This document shows positions 41,582 through 50,548 of a stretch of DNA of 64,000 nt, in pieces. Position 1 is the stretch's first letter; every line of letters starts with the position of its first letter. The DNA is taken from contig CAWFEI010000016.1 of assembly GCA_963814915.1 (NCBI GenBank), forward strand, positions 25,716-89,715, read 5' to 3'. The DNA comes from VRUE01 sp963814915 (GTDB lineage: Bacteria; Actinomycetota; Thermoleophilia; Solirubrobacterales; 70-9). Below the pieces are notes generated by a model. It ran no database searches. It saw nothing but the letters and a program-made list of their open reading frames with translations, and was not told the origin of the DNA. The translations under genes and the position numbers were made by a program.

Positions 41582-42238
41582 GTGACGCGCATCGTCTCGA
41601 TCGAACGCGACGGGGGGGCGGAGGCGCGCGGGGCGCTGGAGCGGACGATCGCCGCTGGTGGCGTCGCGGTCTTCCCCGCCGACGGTCTCTACGGCCTCGC
41701 CTGCGACCCGCTCGACCCCGCGGCGATCGAGCGCGTCCACTCGATCAAGGGACGCGACGACGGCAAGCCGTCGGCCGTCATGTACTTCTCGCCGCTGGCG
41801 ATGCGCGAGCTGGTCGAGGGCCTCGGGCCGCGCACCCGGCTGGCGGTCGGCGCCCTGCTTCCCGGCCCGGTGACGCTCGTCGTCGACAACCCGGAGGGGC
41901 GCTACCCGCTGGCCTGCCGCGGGGATGGAGGCGGGCTCGGGGTGCGGTTGATCGGTGGCCCGCTCGTCGGGGCGATGTGCCCGCTCTTTCAGACTTCGGC
42001 CAACCTCAGCGGCGAGCCGGCGCCGTCGCGGTTCGCCGCTGTCCCCGACGGGATCGCGGCCGCGGCCGACCTGGCGATCGACGGCGGCGAGCTGACCGGG
42101 CTGCCCTCGACCGTGGTCGACCTGACCGGCTTCGACGTGGAGGGGGAGTGGGCGGTCCTGCGCGAAGGCGGCCTCTCCGAGGGGGACCTAGCAGCCCGGC
42201 TGGCCGCGGTAGGGGAGGCGGACCCGCCGCCGGGCTGA
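41582..42238 (+). CDS. tsaC: L-threonylcarbamoyladenylate synthase (Sua5/YrdC/TsaC family)
   Basis: A 218-residue YrdC-fold protein. F-P-A-D-G-L-Y-G-L-A-C-D and I-K-G-R-D-D-G-K-P-S-A-V form the ATP/threonine site; T-S-A-N-L-S-G-E is the closing motif. It makes threonylcarbamoyl-AMP for the t6A37 tRNA modification. It lacks the separate Sua5 C-terminal domain. GTG 41582 has an AGGGAG Shine-Dalgarno. The 3' end overlaps the convergent gene by 51 bases. Confidence 0.88.
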   Translation: MTRIVSIERDGGAEARGALERTIAAGGVAVFPADGLYGLACDPLDPAAIERVHSIKGRDDGKPSAVMYFSPLAMRELVEGLGPRTRLAVGALLPGPVTLVVDNPEGRYPLACRGDGGGLGVRLIGGPLVGAMCPLFQTSANLSGEPAPSRFAAVPDGIAAAADLAIDGGELTGLPSTVVDLTGFDVEGEWAVLREGGLSEGDLAARLAAVGEADPPPG

Positions 42239-42949
42239 GTTGTCGCGCTCGTTCGACTCGAACAGCAGTTCCTGCGGGTCGACGGTCATCGTGAAGAGGA
42301 AGCAGCCGCGCAGGCCGCTGACGTCGATCCACTGCTTGTCGTAGTCGGCCGGGTAGATGTCCGACCAGCCGACCGAGGTGCCCAGCGTGACCGCGTCGGT
42401 GTAGGGGTTTTGGTCGCAGCCGGGATAGTGGCGGGTGCGGGGCGAGCGTTTGCCGGGCCGGGTGCGCTCGAGGTCGCGCAGGCAGTAGTTGAGCTTCGGC
42501 CCCGTGCGGATGACCGGCCCCGCATTGCCGCTCGGACCGACCCGGCGCAACTCGAAGCGAGCCAGCTGGTGGACCTTCCAGTAGCCGCCGCCGAAGTACT
42601 CGCCGACCTCGGTGAACCTGAGGGCGGCGCCGGTGCGCAGGACGAGGCGCCCGCCGCCCTTGCGGTGGATCCGCTGGTTGACCAGCATCGTGCGCGGGCC
42701 GTCGCGGTGGCCGCGCAGCTCCATCGGGCCCTTGCCGCGGCTCTTCACGTCGCTAGTCGCCCGCAGCAGCAGCTTGCCCTCGTAGCGGTCGACGTACATT
42801 TCCGATGGCTTGCCGATGCGCAGGTTGGGACAGAGCAGGCGCCGCGCTTGCGGCCCTTCGCAGGGGTTCGCGGGTTCGGCCGAAGCCGTGGCGGTCGTCG
42901 CGAGCAGAGCCGGCAGGACCGCGATCGCGATCAGTAGGCGAGCCTTCAC
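42188..42949 (-). CDS. Secreted lysyl-oxidase-like protein
   Basis: A 253-residue protein with a signal peptide (residues 1-~24, ending A-T-A-S-A-E). The body resembles bacterial proteins of the lysyl oxidase family: L-V-N-Q-R-I-H, F-E-L-R-R-V, N-Y-C-L-R-D, and D-I-Y-P-A-D-Y-D-K-Q-W-I-D-V-S-G-L with N-E-R-D-N-S near the end. The copper motif expected as W-H-x-H or H-W-H before F-E-L-R-R reads Y-W-K-V-H-Q-L-A-R here, so metal binding is doubtful. Five cysteines suggest disulfides. The overlap with tsaC is tail to tail. Confidence 0.75.
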   Translation of the reverse strand: MKARLLIAIAVLPALLATTATASAEPANPCEGPQARRLLCPNLRIGKPSEMYVDRYEGKLLLRATSDVKSRGKGPMELRGHRDGPRTMLVNQRIHRKGGGRLVLRTGAALRFTEVGEYFGGGYWKVHQLARFELRRVGPSGNAGPVIRTGPKLNYCLRDLERTRPGKRSPRTRHYPGCDQNPYTDAVTLGTSVGWSDIYPADYDKQWIDVSGLRGCFLFTMTVDPQELLFESNERDNSARRRVRLPYRGQPGC

Positions 42950-42991
42950 CGGCCGCAGGGTATCCCGACCCGTTGGTATCGTCGGTTCGCC

Positions 42992-44272
42992 TTGACGGAG
43001 CTACCCGAAAACCTGCAGGCGGCACCTCTTTCCGAGGTCGATCCCGCGATCGCCGCCGTGCTCGACGCCGAGCTGCGGCGCCAGCAGGGCACGCTGGAGA
43101 TGATTGCCTCGGAGAACTTCGTGCCGCGGGCCGTGCTCGAGGCGGTCGGCTCGGTGCTGACCAACAAGTACGCCGAGGGCTACCCCGGCAGCCGCTACTA
43201 CGGCGGTTGCGAGGAGGTCGACGTCGCCGAGCAGCTGGCGATCGACCGTGCGAAGGACCTGTTCGGGGCCGAGCACGCCAACGTCCAGCCGCACGCCGGG
43301 GCGCAGGCCAACAACGCCGCCTACATGGCGTTGATCGAGCCCGGCGACACGATCATGGGGCTGGCGCTCGACCACGGTGGCCACCTGACCCACGGGATGA
43401 AGCTCAACATCTCCGGCAAGCTCTACGAGATCGTCGCCTACCACGTCGGCCGCGAGGACCTGCGCGTGGACATGGAGGAGGTCGAGCGGCTCGCCCACGA
43501 GCATCGGCCGAAGCTGATCGTCGCCGGCTGGTCGGCCTACCCGCGCCAGCTCGACTTCGCCGCCTTCCGCGAGATCGCCGATTCGGTCGGCGCCAAGCTG
43601 ATGGTCGACATGGCCCACTTCGCCGGCCTCGTCGCGGCCGGCGAGCATCCCAACCCGGTCGAGCACGCCGATGTCGTCACCACGACGATCCACAAGACCC
43701 TCTGCGGGCCGCGCAGCGGCATGATCCTCGCCCGCGAGGAGCACGCCAAGGCGATCGACAAAGCGATTTTCCCCGGCCAGCAGGGAGGGCCGCTGATGCA
43801 CACCATCGCCGCCAAGGCGGTTGCGATGAGGATCGCCGCGAGCGAGCCGTTCCGCGCCCGCCAGCGGCAGACGATCGCCAACGCGCAGGCGCTCGCCGCC
43901 GGCCTCGAAGCGGGCGGCGTGCCCGTGCTCACCGGTGGCACCGACGTCCATCTCGTGCTCGTCGATCTGACCCCAAGCGGGCTCGACGGCAAGTCCGCCG
44001 AGGACCGCCTCGAGGCGGTCGGGATCACGGTCAACCGCAACGCGATCCCCTTCGACGAGCGGCCGCCGATGAACCCCTCGGGGCTGCGGATCGGGACCCC
44101 GGCGCTGACCACGCGCGGCATGGTCGAGAGCGACCTGACCGAGATCGCCGCCGTGATCGCGACCGCCCTCGGCCCCGACTTCGAGACCGAAAGAGAGTCG
44201 CTGACAGAGCGCACGAAGGGCTTGATGGACCGGTACCCGCTCTACCCCGACCTCGTTCCCGCAGCGGCTTGA
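42992..44272 (+). CDS. glyA: Serine hydroxymethyltransferase
   Basis: A 426-residue PLP enzyme of the fold-I group. E-M-I-A-S-E-N-F-V, G-Y-P-G-S-R-Y-Y-G-G-C and the PLP lysine Lys235 in T-I-H-K-T-L-C-G-P-R are present. The usual Arg or Gly before G-P-R is Cys238 here. It converts serine and tetrahydrofolate to glycine and methylene-THF. A TATCGT box at 42977-42982 lies nine bases before TTG 42992, again suggesting a leaderless start. No glycine riboswitch is seen upstream. Confidence 0.95.
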   Translation: MTELPENLQAAPLSEVDPAIAAVLDAELRRQQGTLEMIASENFVPRAVLEAVGSVLTNKYAEGYPGSRYYGGCEEVDVAEQLAIDRAKDLFGAEHANVQPHAGAQANNAAYMALIEPGDTIMGLALDHGGHLTHGMKLNISGKLYEIVAYHVGREDLRVDMEEVERLAHEHRPKLIVAGWSAYPRQLDFAAFREIADSVGAKLMVDMAHFAGLVAAGEHPNPVEHADVVTTTIHKTLCGPRSGMILAREEHAKAIDKAIFPGQQGGPLMHTIAAKAVAMRIAASEPFRARQRQTIANAQALAAGLEAGGVPVLTGGTDVHLVLVDLTPSGLDGKSAEDRLEAVGITVNRNAIPFDERPPMNPSGLRIGTPALTTRGMVESDLTEIAAVIATALGPDFETERESLTERTKGLMDRYPLYPDLVPAAA

Positions 44273-44306
44273 TCGAGGCCGGCTTGAATCTTCAGATCGG
44301 CGGTTG

Positions 44307-45350
44307 ATGAATATCTGGGTGGACATGAGCGCGCCGGCGCACGTCCTCGTGCTGCGCCCGATCATCGAGCGGCTGCGGGCGGACGGGCACACGGTCGAGG
44401 TCACCTCGCGCGATTACGCGCAGACGCAGGCGCTGCTCGAGCTGCACGCGATGGAGCACACGCCGATCGGCAGCCACGGCGGCGCCTCGCGCCTGCGCAA
44501 GGCACAGCGGCTCGGCGCCCGCACGGCCGGGATGATCCGCTTCGGCCGCGGCCGCTCGTTCGACCTCGCGCTCGCCCATGGATCCAACGACCTGGCCATC
44601 GCGGCGAAGCTGCTCGGCGTGCCCGAGGCGAACATGCACGACTACGAGTACGCCGTGACCCAGCACCGGATCGGCTGCCGTCTCGCCCGCCGGGTGATGT
44701 TCCCCGACTCGGTCCCCGCCGAGCGGCTGCGCCGCTTCGGCGTCGGGCCGGAGAAGCTCTTCGCCTACCCCGGCCTGAAGGAGGAGTACTACCTCTACGA
44801 CTTCGAGCCCGATCCCGACGCACTGCAGGAGCTCTCGGTCGACACGGCGCGCGTCGTGGTCGTCGTCCGGCCGCCGCCCGACGTCTCGCTCTACCACCGC
44901 AAGTCGAACCCGCTCTTCCCCAAGGTGTTGCAACGGCTGGGCAGCGACGAGGGCGTCCACGCGGTCGTCCTGCCGCGCACCCAGGCGCAGCGCGAGCTGG
45001 TCGAAAGCCTGGCGCTGCCTTCGCTGATCGTGCCGCCCGGCGCGGTCGAGGCGCAGAGCCTCGTCGCCCTTGCCGACCTCGTCGTCTCGGCGGGTGGGAC
45101 GATGAACCGCGAGGCCGCGGCCCTCGGAGTCCCCGTCTACACGACCTACGGCGGCCGGCTCGGCGGGGTCGACGAAGCGCTGATCCGCTCGGGGCGGCTG
45201 CGCCCGCTGACCGACCCGCGCGCGATCGAGTTGGCCAAGCGCGGCGCCGACGCGATTCCGACCAGGCGGGACCCCGGTCCCCTGGTCGAGACGATCCTAG
45301 GTACCGTCGGAGCCGATCATTCTGCCGCGGCAATCGACATCTCGAGCTGA
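44307..45350 (+). CDS. DUF354 family glycosyltransferase-like protein
   Basis: A 347-residue protein of the DUF354 family (GT-B-like, MurG/UDP-GlcNAc epimerase-like folds). The opening M-N-I-W-V-D-M-S-A-P-A-H-V and the later A-Y-P-G-L-K-E-E-Y-Y-L, R-P-P-P-D-V-S-L-Y-H and S-A-G-G-T-M-N-R-E-A-A-A-L-G-V-P-V are the family marks. Found in surface-polysaccharide clusters; the reaction is not established. It overlaps the 5' part of the sugar transferase reading frame. Confidence 0.83.
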   Translation: MNIWVDMSAPAHVLVLRPIIERLRADGHTVEVTSRDYAQTQALLELHAMEHTPIGSHGGASRLRKAQRLGARTAGMIRFGRGRSFDLALAHGSNDLAIAAKLLGVPEANMHDYEYAVTQHRIGCRLARRVMFPDSVPAERLRRFGVGPEKLFAYPGLKEEYYLYDFEPDPDALQELSVDTARVVVVVRPPPDVSLYHRKSNPLFPKVLQRLGSDEGVHAVVLPRTQAQRELVESLALPSLIVPPGAVEAQSLVALADLVVSAGGTMNREAAALGVPVYTTYGGRLGGVDEALIRSGRLRPLTDPRAIELAKRGADAIPTRRDPGPLVETILGTVGADHSAAAIDISS

Positions 45351-46023
45351 CTCGCTCGCCCTGCCGGCGGATGTCCAGGCCGAGCTGGAGCACTTCATCG
45401 CGCTTGCCGGCGATGGCGAGCCGCGCCCGATCGACCGGGTCCTGCGCGGCCTCGACATCGCCATCTCCGCCGCGATCCTGCTCGTCCTCTCGCCGCTGCT
45501 GGTGCTGACCGCGGCGGCGATCGCACTCAGCTCCGGGCGGCCGGTCTTCTACCACGGCGCCCGCGTCGGCCGGGCCGGGCAGCTCTTCCGCATGTACAAG
45601 TTCCGCACCTTGAAGCCGGACGCCGAGTCGCGCCTCGGGCCCTACCTGGGCGAGGAGCTCTCGAGGCGCACCGAGTTGGAGGTGACCCGGATCGGCCGGG
45701 CGCTGCGCAAGATCCACCTCGACGAGATGCCGCAGCTGTGGAACGTGCTGCGCGGCGACATGGCCGTCGTCGGCCCGCGCCCGATCCGCCCCGCCTTCTT
45801 CACCGAGCTGTGCCGCGAGATCCCCCAGTACTGGCAGCGGCTGGTGGTCCGCCCCGGCGTCACCGGCTTCGCCCAGACGCGGATGACTCGCGAGGAGTCC
45901 TGGGCCGACAAGCTGGCGCACGACATGGAGTACATCGCCGACCGCTCGGTGACGCTCTACGTCAGCGTCCTCTTCGCCACCGTGGTCAAGGTGCTGGGCC
46001 GAGGCCCCGCCGCCCCCGGCTAG
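45319..46023 (+). CDS. Bacterial sugar transferase (undecaprenyl-phosphate type), no canonical start codon
   Basis: The reading frame is open from 45301. It encodes an N-terminal membrane helix (about residues 48-68 from this start: D-I-A-I-S-A-A-I-L-L-V-L-S-P-L-L-V-L-T) and then the sugar-transferase domain: M-Y-K-F-R-T-L, K-I-H-L-D-E-M-P-Q-L-W-N-V-L-R-G-D-M-A-V-V-G-P-R-P and R-P-G-V-T-G-F. The helix is essential in this family, yet the first ATG/GTG/TTG is GTG 45502 inside it. I place the start at ATT 45319 (GGAG six bases upstream) or CTG 45322. It would transfer a sugar phosphate to undecaprenyl phosphate to begin a glycan. Confidence 0.75.
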   Translation: MLPRQSTSRADSLALPADVQAELEHFIALAGDGEPRPIDRVLRGLDIAISAAILLVLSPLLVLTAAAIALSSGRPVFYHGARVGRAGQLFRMYKFRTLKPDAESRLGPYLGEELSRRTELEVTRIGRALRKIHLDEMPQLWNVLRGDMAVVGPRPIRPAFFTELCREIPQYWQRLVVRPGVTGFAQTRMTREESWADKLAHDMEYIADRSVTLYVSVLFATVVKVLGRGPAAPG

Positions 46024-46047
46024 GAGCCCCTGAGAGACTGCCGCACC

Positions 46048-47901
46048 ATGTGTGGCATCTGTGGAATCGCGGGTCCAGGTGCGGACATCGAGGCCGTGCG
46101 GCGGATGAACTCGCGGCTGGTCCATCGCGGGCCCGACAGCGACGGTGTTTTTGCCGACGACGGCGTCGCGCTGGCGATGCGGCGGCTCTCGATCATCGAT
46201 CTCGAGGGCGGCGACCAGCCGATTGCCAACGAGGACGGCAGCGTCACCGTCGTCCAAAACGGCGAGATTTACAACTACCGCGAGTTGCGCCGCGAGCTGG
46301 AGAGCCGCGGGCACCGCTTCGCCACCTCCTCGGACACCGAGGTGCTCGTCCACCTCTATGAGGAGCACGGCGAGGGCTTCGTCGGGCGCCTGCGGGGCAT
46401 GTTCGCGATCGCGCTCTGGGACGCCCGCGAGCGCCGCCTGCTGCTCGCCCGGGACCGCTTCGGGATCAAGCCCCTCTACTACCGGCTGGACGACGGCACG
46501 CTCGGCTTCGCCTCCGAGCTCAAGGCGCTGATCGAGCAGCCGGGCTTCCCACGTCGGATCGAGCCGCGCGCGGTCGCCGCCTACCTCGCCTTCAACTCGA
46601 TCCCGGCGCCGCTGACGATCTTCGCGGCGGCGCGCAAGCTGCCCCCGGGCACGCTGGCGATCTGGCGTGGGGGCGAGATGACCCAGCGGCGCTATGCCCG
46701 GCCGTCGCCGGTCGAGGCCGGGCAGGCGAGGCGCCGCCCGGCGGGTGCGCTCGCCGGGGATCTGCGCGAGACCCTGCGCGACTCGGTTCGCGCCCACCTC
46801 GTCGCCGACGTGCCGGTCGGAGTGCTGCTCTCCGGCGGCGTCGACTCGGCCGGCCTGGTGGCGCTCGCGGCCGGTGAGCAGGCCGAGCCGGTCAAGACCT
46901 TCTCGGTCGGCTTCGAGGAGGCGAGCTTCGACGAGCTCGACCGGGCGCGCCTGGTCGCCCAGCGCTACGGCACCGAGCACCGCGAGATCGTCCTGCGGCC
47001 CGACGCGGTCGAGCTCCTCCCGAAGTTGGTCGAGGCCTTCGACGAGCCGTTCGGCGATTCCTCGGCGCTGCCCACCTACCTCGTCTCCGAGCTCGCCGCG
47101 GGTGAGGTCAAGGTCGCGCTCTCCGGCGAGGGCGGCGACGAGCTGTTCGGCGGCTACTACACCTACGTCGCCGATCTGCTCGCCGCCCGCGTCGGGCGGC
47201 TGGCCGCGCTTGCCGCGCCGCTGGCCGAGCTATTGCCCAGCTCCGACGCGAAGGTCAGCTTCGACTACAAAGCCAAGCGCTTCGCACGCGGAGCCGGCCT
47301 GCCACCGCTGGAGCGTCACCATGCCTGGAAGGAGATCTTCTCCCGCCGGGACCAGGCGGAGATGCTCGGCGTCCGCGACCCGGGCTGGGACCCGGTCGAC
47401 CTCTACCGCGAGCGCTACGCCGAAACGGCCGGGGCCGAGCCGCTGGCCCGCCTGCAGGACGTCGACCTCGGCATCTATCTCGTCGACGACCTCCTGGTCA
47501 AGACCGACCGCTCGAGCATGGCCCACTCGCTGGAGCTGCGCGTGCCCTTTCTCGACAACGAGGTGGCGGCGAGCGCCCTCGGCCTGAGCACGCCGCTCAA
47601 GGTGCGCGGCCTGGCGAAGAAGCGGCTGCTGCGCAGGGCGCTGGCGCCGCTGCTGCCCGAGGAGATCCTCGCGGGGCCCAAGCAGGGCTTCTCGATCCCT
47701 GTCGCCGCGTGGCTGCGTGGGCCGCTGCAGGGCTTCGCCCGCGAAACGCTCTCAGCCGAGACCCTGGCACGGCAGGGTTGGCTCGACCCCGGTGTCGTAA
47801 CCGGCCTGCTCGACGACCACTGCTCCGGGCGCGAGGATCTCAGCCGCCAGCTCTGGGGCCTGATCGCCTTCACGCTTTGGTTCGACCGCTACGCGGCCTA
47901 G
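46048..47901 (+). CDS. asnB: Asparagine synthase (glutamine-hydrolysing)
   Basis: A 617-residue AsnB. The N-terminal Ntn amidotransferase domain begins M-C-G-I-C-G-I with Cys2 as nucleophile, and R-G-P-D-S-D-G, N-G-E-I-Y-N-Y are conserved. The C-terminal synthase domain has the PP-loop S-G-G-V-D-S and S-G-E-G-G-D-E-L-F-G-G-Y-Y-T-Y. It makes asparagine from aspartate. Members in polysaccharide clusters sometimes amidate sugar acids, so a glycan role is possible between a sugar transferase and wecA. Confidence 0.9.
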   Translation: MCGICGIAGPGADIEAVRRMNSRLVHRGPDSDGVFADDGVALAMRRLSIIDLEGGDQPIANEDGSVTVVQNGEIYNYRELRRELESRGHRFATSSDTEVLVHLYEEHGEGFVGRLRGMFAIALWDARERRLLLARDRFGIKPLYYRLDDGTLGFASELKALIEQPGFPRRIEPRAVAAYLAFNSIPAPLTIFAAARKLPPGTLAIWRGGEMTQRRYARPSPVEAGQARRRPAGALAGDLRETLRDSVRAHLVADVPVGVLLSGGVDSAGLVALAAGEQAEPVKTFSVGFEEASFDELDRARLVAQRYGTEHREIVLRPDAVELLPKLVEAFDEPFGDSSALPTYLVSELAAGEVKVALSGEGGDELFGGYYTYVADLLAARVGRLAALAAPLAELLPSSDAKVSFDYKAKRFARGAGLPPLERHHAWKEIFSRRDQAEMLGVRDPGWDPVDLYRERYAETAGAEPLARLQDVDLGIYLVDDLLVKTDRSSMAHSLELRVPFLDNEVAASALGLSTPLKVRGLAKKRLLRRALAPLLPEEILAGPKQGFSIPVAAWLRGPLQGFARETLSAETLARQGWLDPGVVTGLLDDHCSGREDLSRQLWGLIAFTLWFDRYAA

Positions 47902-47910
47902 CCTGGAACC

Positions 47911-49098
47911 GTGTCGGCTCCCGTCGAAGCGCTGCTCGCCTTCCTCCTCGCCGGGGTCCTCACCCTCATCCTGGTCCGCCCGACGATGCGCCTCGCCGGC
48001 CGCCTCGGCGCGATCGACCTACCTCGGCCGCGCTCACTGCACGAGGCGCCGACGCCGAAGCTGGGTGGCCTGGCGATCTTCGCCGGCGTCCTGATCGCGG
48101 CTCTGATCTGGCTTCCCTGGGACGCCGAGTCTCGCGCGATCCTGACCGGCGCGGTGGCGATCACCGCCGTCGGCCTGATCGACGACGTGCGCGAGCTCGG
48201 CGCCGCACCGAAGCTGCTCGGCCAGACCGTCGCGGTCGTGATCCCCGTCTCGGCCGGGGTTACGGTCGAAAGCTTCACCTTCCCCTTCCTCGGCGCGCTG
48301 GACCCGGGCTCGGTCCAACTCGTCGGACTTCCGGGCGGCGGTGCGATCGACCTCGGCGACCTCGGCACCGTGGTCGGCATCGTCGCGGTGATCAACGTGA
48401 TCAACCTGATCGACGGTGTCGATGGCCTGGCCGCCGGGGTCTGCGTCATCTCCGGCATCGCTCTCGCCGTGATCGCCCTCTCGCTGGATCGCAACGCGGC
48501 CGGCGTCCTCGCGGCGCTCACCGCGGGTGCTTCGCTCGGCTTCCTACGCGACGGCTTTCCGCCCGCCAAGACGTTCATGGGGGACACCGGCTCCAACCTG
48601 CTCGGCTTCCTGCTCGGCGTCGTCGCGGTGCAGGGCGCGCTGAAGACCAACGCGGTCATCGCCCTTTTCCTGCCGCTGATCATCCTCACCGTGCCGATCC
48701 TGGACACGGGCTTCGTCGTCGCCAAGCGGCTCAAATACAGGCGGCCGATCTACCGCGCCGACCGCTCCCACTTCCACCACCGGATGGCCAACATCGGCTT
48801 CTCGCGGCGGCGCACGCTCGCCTACCTCTACGGCTGGACCCTGGTCATGGCGGCGCTCGCCCTCGCCTTGCGCTTCGTCCCCTACAGCGACAATCATGGC
48901 CACTTCGACCTGCTCTGGAGCGCCGTGATGATCGCCTTCGGGCTGCTGGCGCTGGCGGCGAGCGTGTACCTGATCTACGTGCTGGAGATCCTCAAGCTGC
49001 GCCGCTTCGGCCGCATCGACCCCAACACGGGCGAGTTCGGCGTCGTCGATCCGGAGACCGGCGAGTTCGAAGCGATCGCGCCGGCAGACGGGCCTTAA
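47911..49098 (+). CDS. WecA/TagO-type undecaprenyl-phosphate HexNAc-1-phosphate transferase
   Basis: A 395-residue integral membrane enzyme of the MraY/WecA family with about 10-11 helices. It has H-E-A-P-T-P-K-L-G-G-L, G-L-I-D-D-V-R-E-L (catalytic Asp pair), N-V-I-N-L-I-D-G-V-D-G-L-A-A-G, F-M-G-D-T-G-S-N-L-L-G-F and H-F-H-H-R-M-A. It starts lipid-linked glycan synthesis from UDP-GlcNAc. TAGCCT (47899-47904) lies six bases before GTG 47911. It directly precedes the atp operon, as in many actinobacteria. Confidence 0.9.
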   Translation: MSAPVEALLAFLLAGVLTLILVRPTMRLAGRLGAIDLPRPRSLHEAPTPKLGGLAIFAGVLIAALIWLPWDAESRAILTGAVAITAVGLIDDVRELGAAPKLLGQTVAVVIPVSAGVTVESFTFPFLGALDPGSVQLVGLPGGGAIDLGDLGTVVGIVAVINVINLIDGVDGLAAGVCVISGIALAVIALSLDRNAAGVLAALTAGASLGFLRDGFPPAKTFMGDTGSNLLGFLLGVVAVQGALKTNAVIALFLPLIILTVPILDTGFVVAKRLKYRRPIYRADRSHFHHRMANIGFSRRRTLAYLYGWTLVMAALALALRFVPYSDNHGHFDLLWSAVMIAFGLLALAASVYLIYVLEILKLRRFGRIDPNTGEFGVVDPETGEFEAIAPADGP

Positions 49099-49119
49099 AC
49101 GTCCATATAGCGGACGTTT
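49097..49119 (+). terminator. Hairpin at the end of wecA
   Basis: AAACGTCC (49097-49104) and GGACGTTT (49112-49119) form a perfect 8-bp stem with a 7-nt loop. It overlaps the wecA stop region. The right arm ends in TTT but no long U-run follows, so termination would be modest. Confidence 0.55.
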
Positions 49120-49197
49120 GTGGCCCGTCGCGCTTGTGCGGAGTTGTTACAACCGGCACGAAGTGGCTCTAGAGAGCCAATCGTCGGACCGTTCGGT

Positions 49198-49203
49198 TAT
49201 AGT
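49198..49203 (+). promoter_or_regulatory. Likely -10 box of the atp operon promoter
   Basis: TATAGT is the closest match to a consensus -10 in this region and lies 46 bases before the atpI ATG. No convincing -35 is seen at 17 bp spacing. The leader has no strong Shine-Dalgarno before ATG 49250. Confidence 0.45.
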
Positions 49204-49249
49204 CCCGCGTCCGCTCGTCCGGCCCCTGAGCTTGGCGCAAAGCGGATTT

Positions 49250-49624
49250 ATGTCTCCTCCCAAGCATGTCGATCTTCTGGTGCTGGCCGCCGCCCTCGCC
49301 GTGTTCGCGATAGGGGGTCTTCCCCTGGCTGGATACGCGGTCGCGGCCGCAGCCTGGCTCGCCCAGCGCGGCATCCAGATCCTCGCCGGCCGCCGGGTCG
49401 CGGCGGAGCTCGCGGCCGGGAACCGCCAGCGGGCGATGGGGATCGTCGCCGCGACCACGCTGGGCCGGGTCTGGCTGATGGTCACCGCCGTCCTGCTCGG
49501 CGGCGTCGCCGAGCGCGAAGCGGGGCTCGCCGCCGCCGTCCTGCTCCTGGCCCTCTTCACGATCTCCTTCGCGGCGCAGGGGATTTTTCACCTGCTGGAG
49601 CCCGAAGGGCAGGGCGTCTCGTGA
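49250..49624 (+). CDS. atpI: AtpI-like membrane protein
   Basis: A 124-residue protein with four hydrophobic helices (about 9-27, 30-45, 67-88, 92-112). Position at the head of the atp operon and length fit AtpI, an assembly factor of the c-ring or Mg/Ca carrier. Sequence conservation in this family is low, so the call rests mostly on location. It overlaps atpB by four bases (GTGA). Confidence 0.75.
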   Translation: MSPPKHVDLLVLAAALAVFAIGGLPLAGYAVAAAAWLAQRGIQILAGRRVAAELAAGNRQRAMGIVAATTLGRVWLMVTAVLLGGVAEREAGLAAAVLLLALFTISFAAQGIFHLLEPEGQGVS

Positions 49625-50529
49625 AGACGAAATCCAAAGTCCTGATCGGGATCGGCGCCTATTTCGGCATCGCGATCCTGCTGCTTTTGATCTTCGGCAG
49701 CTCGGGCAAAGACGAATCGTTCCAGCCGCAGAACGAGTTCAAGCTCGAACCCTGGATCTCGATCCACCTCGCCGGCATCGACCTCAGCGTCAACAAGGCT
49801 GTCCTCTACCTCGTCTTGGCGAGCGCCCTGACGATCTTCGTGATGGTCTGGATATCGCGCCGCATGGCGCAGAAGCCGAACCGGGTGCAGACCGCGATCG
49901 AGGTCTCCTACGACCTGACCAAGGACACGATCAGCGGCGGCAACCTCGAGCCGAAAATGGCCGCGCGCTGGTTCCCCTTCCTCGCTGCGCTGTTCTTTTG
50001 GATCTGGTTCTCGAACATGCTCGGCTTCCTGCCGCTGCCGACCAACACCGAGCATGCAATCGACGTCTTCGGCCTCCAGATCCCCTCATTCGCGATCTAC
50101 GCCGCAACCGCCAACCTCTCGATCCCGCTCGTCCTGACGCTGGTCGTCTGGTTCTCCTACCACTTCGAAGGGATCCGCGCCAAAGGCCTGATTCCCTACC
50201 TGGCGAGCTGGCTGCCGCCCGGGCTGGAGGATATGAACCCGATCGGCAAGGCGTTCATCTTCGCGATCGAGGCGATCTCGCACTTCGCCCGGCTGATCTC
50301 GCTCTCGGTGCGACTCTTCGCCAATATCCTCGCCGGCCATCTTCTGCTGCTCTTCATGGGCGGCGGGCTCGCGGTGCTGCTCGGCATCGCCGCGCTCGGC
50401 GCGCTGACCTTCCCGCTGGCCTTCTTCTTCTTCGTCCTCGAGGTCGGCCTTATCGCCACCCTGCAGGCGTTTATCTTCTCGACCCTCACCGCGATCTACC
50501 TTGGCGGAGCCACCTCCGCCAGCCACTAG
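49621..50529 (+). CDS. atpB: ATP synthase F0 subunit a
   Basis: A 302-residue membrane protein with five to six helices. The essential half-channel arginine is Arg231 in S-L-S-V-R-L-F-A-N-I-L-A-G-H, and S-N-M-L-G-F-L-P and A-F-I-F-S-T-L-T-A-I-Y-L are typical. It forms the proton path with the c-ring. GTG 49621 overlaps the atpI stop. Confidence 0.95.
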   Translation: MKTKSKVLIGIGAYFGIAILLLLIFGSSGKDESFQPQNEFKLEPWISIHLAGIDLSVNKAVLYLVLASALTIFVMVWISRRMAQKPNRVQTAIEVSYDLTKDTISGGNLEPKMAARWFPFLAALFFWIWFSNMLGFLPLPTNTEHAIDVFGLQIPSFAIYAATANLSIPLVLTLVVWFSYHFEGIRAKGLIPYLASWLPPGLEDMNPIGKAFIFAIEAISHFARLISLSVRLFANILAGHLLLLFMGGGLAVLLGIAALGALTFPLAFFFFVLEVGLIATLQAFIFSTLTAIYLGGATSASH

Positions 50530-50548
50530 AAAAGGAGCGTTATCTTCA

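Noticed and set aside
42950..42991. Glycine riboswitch or other leader upstream of glyA
   Set aside because: Only 42 bases separate the divergent genes and a -10 box lies nine bases before the start codon, leaving no room for a leader RNA.
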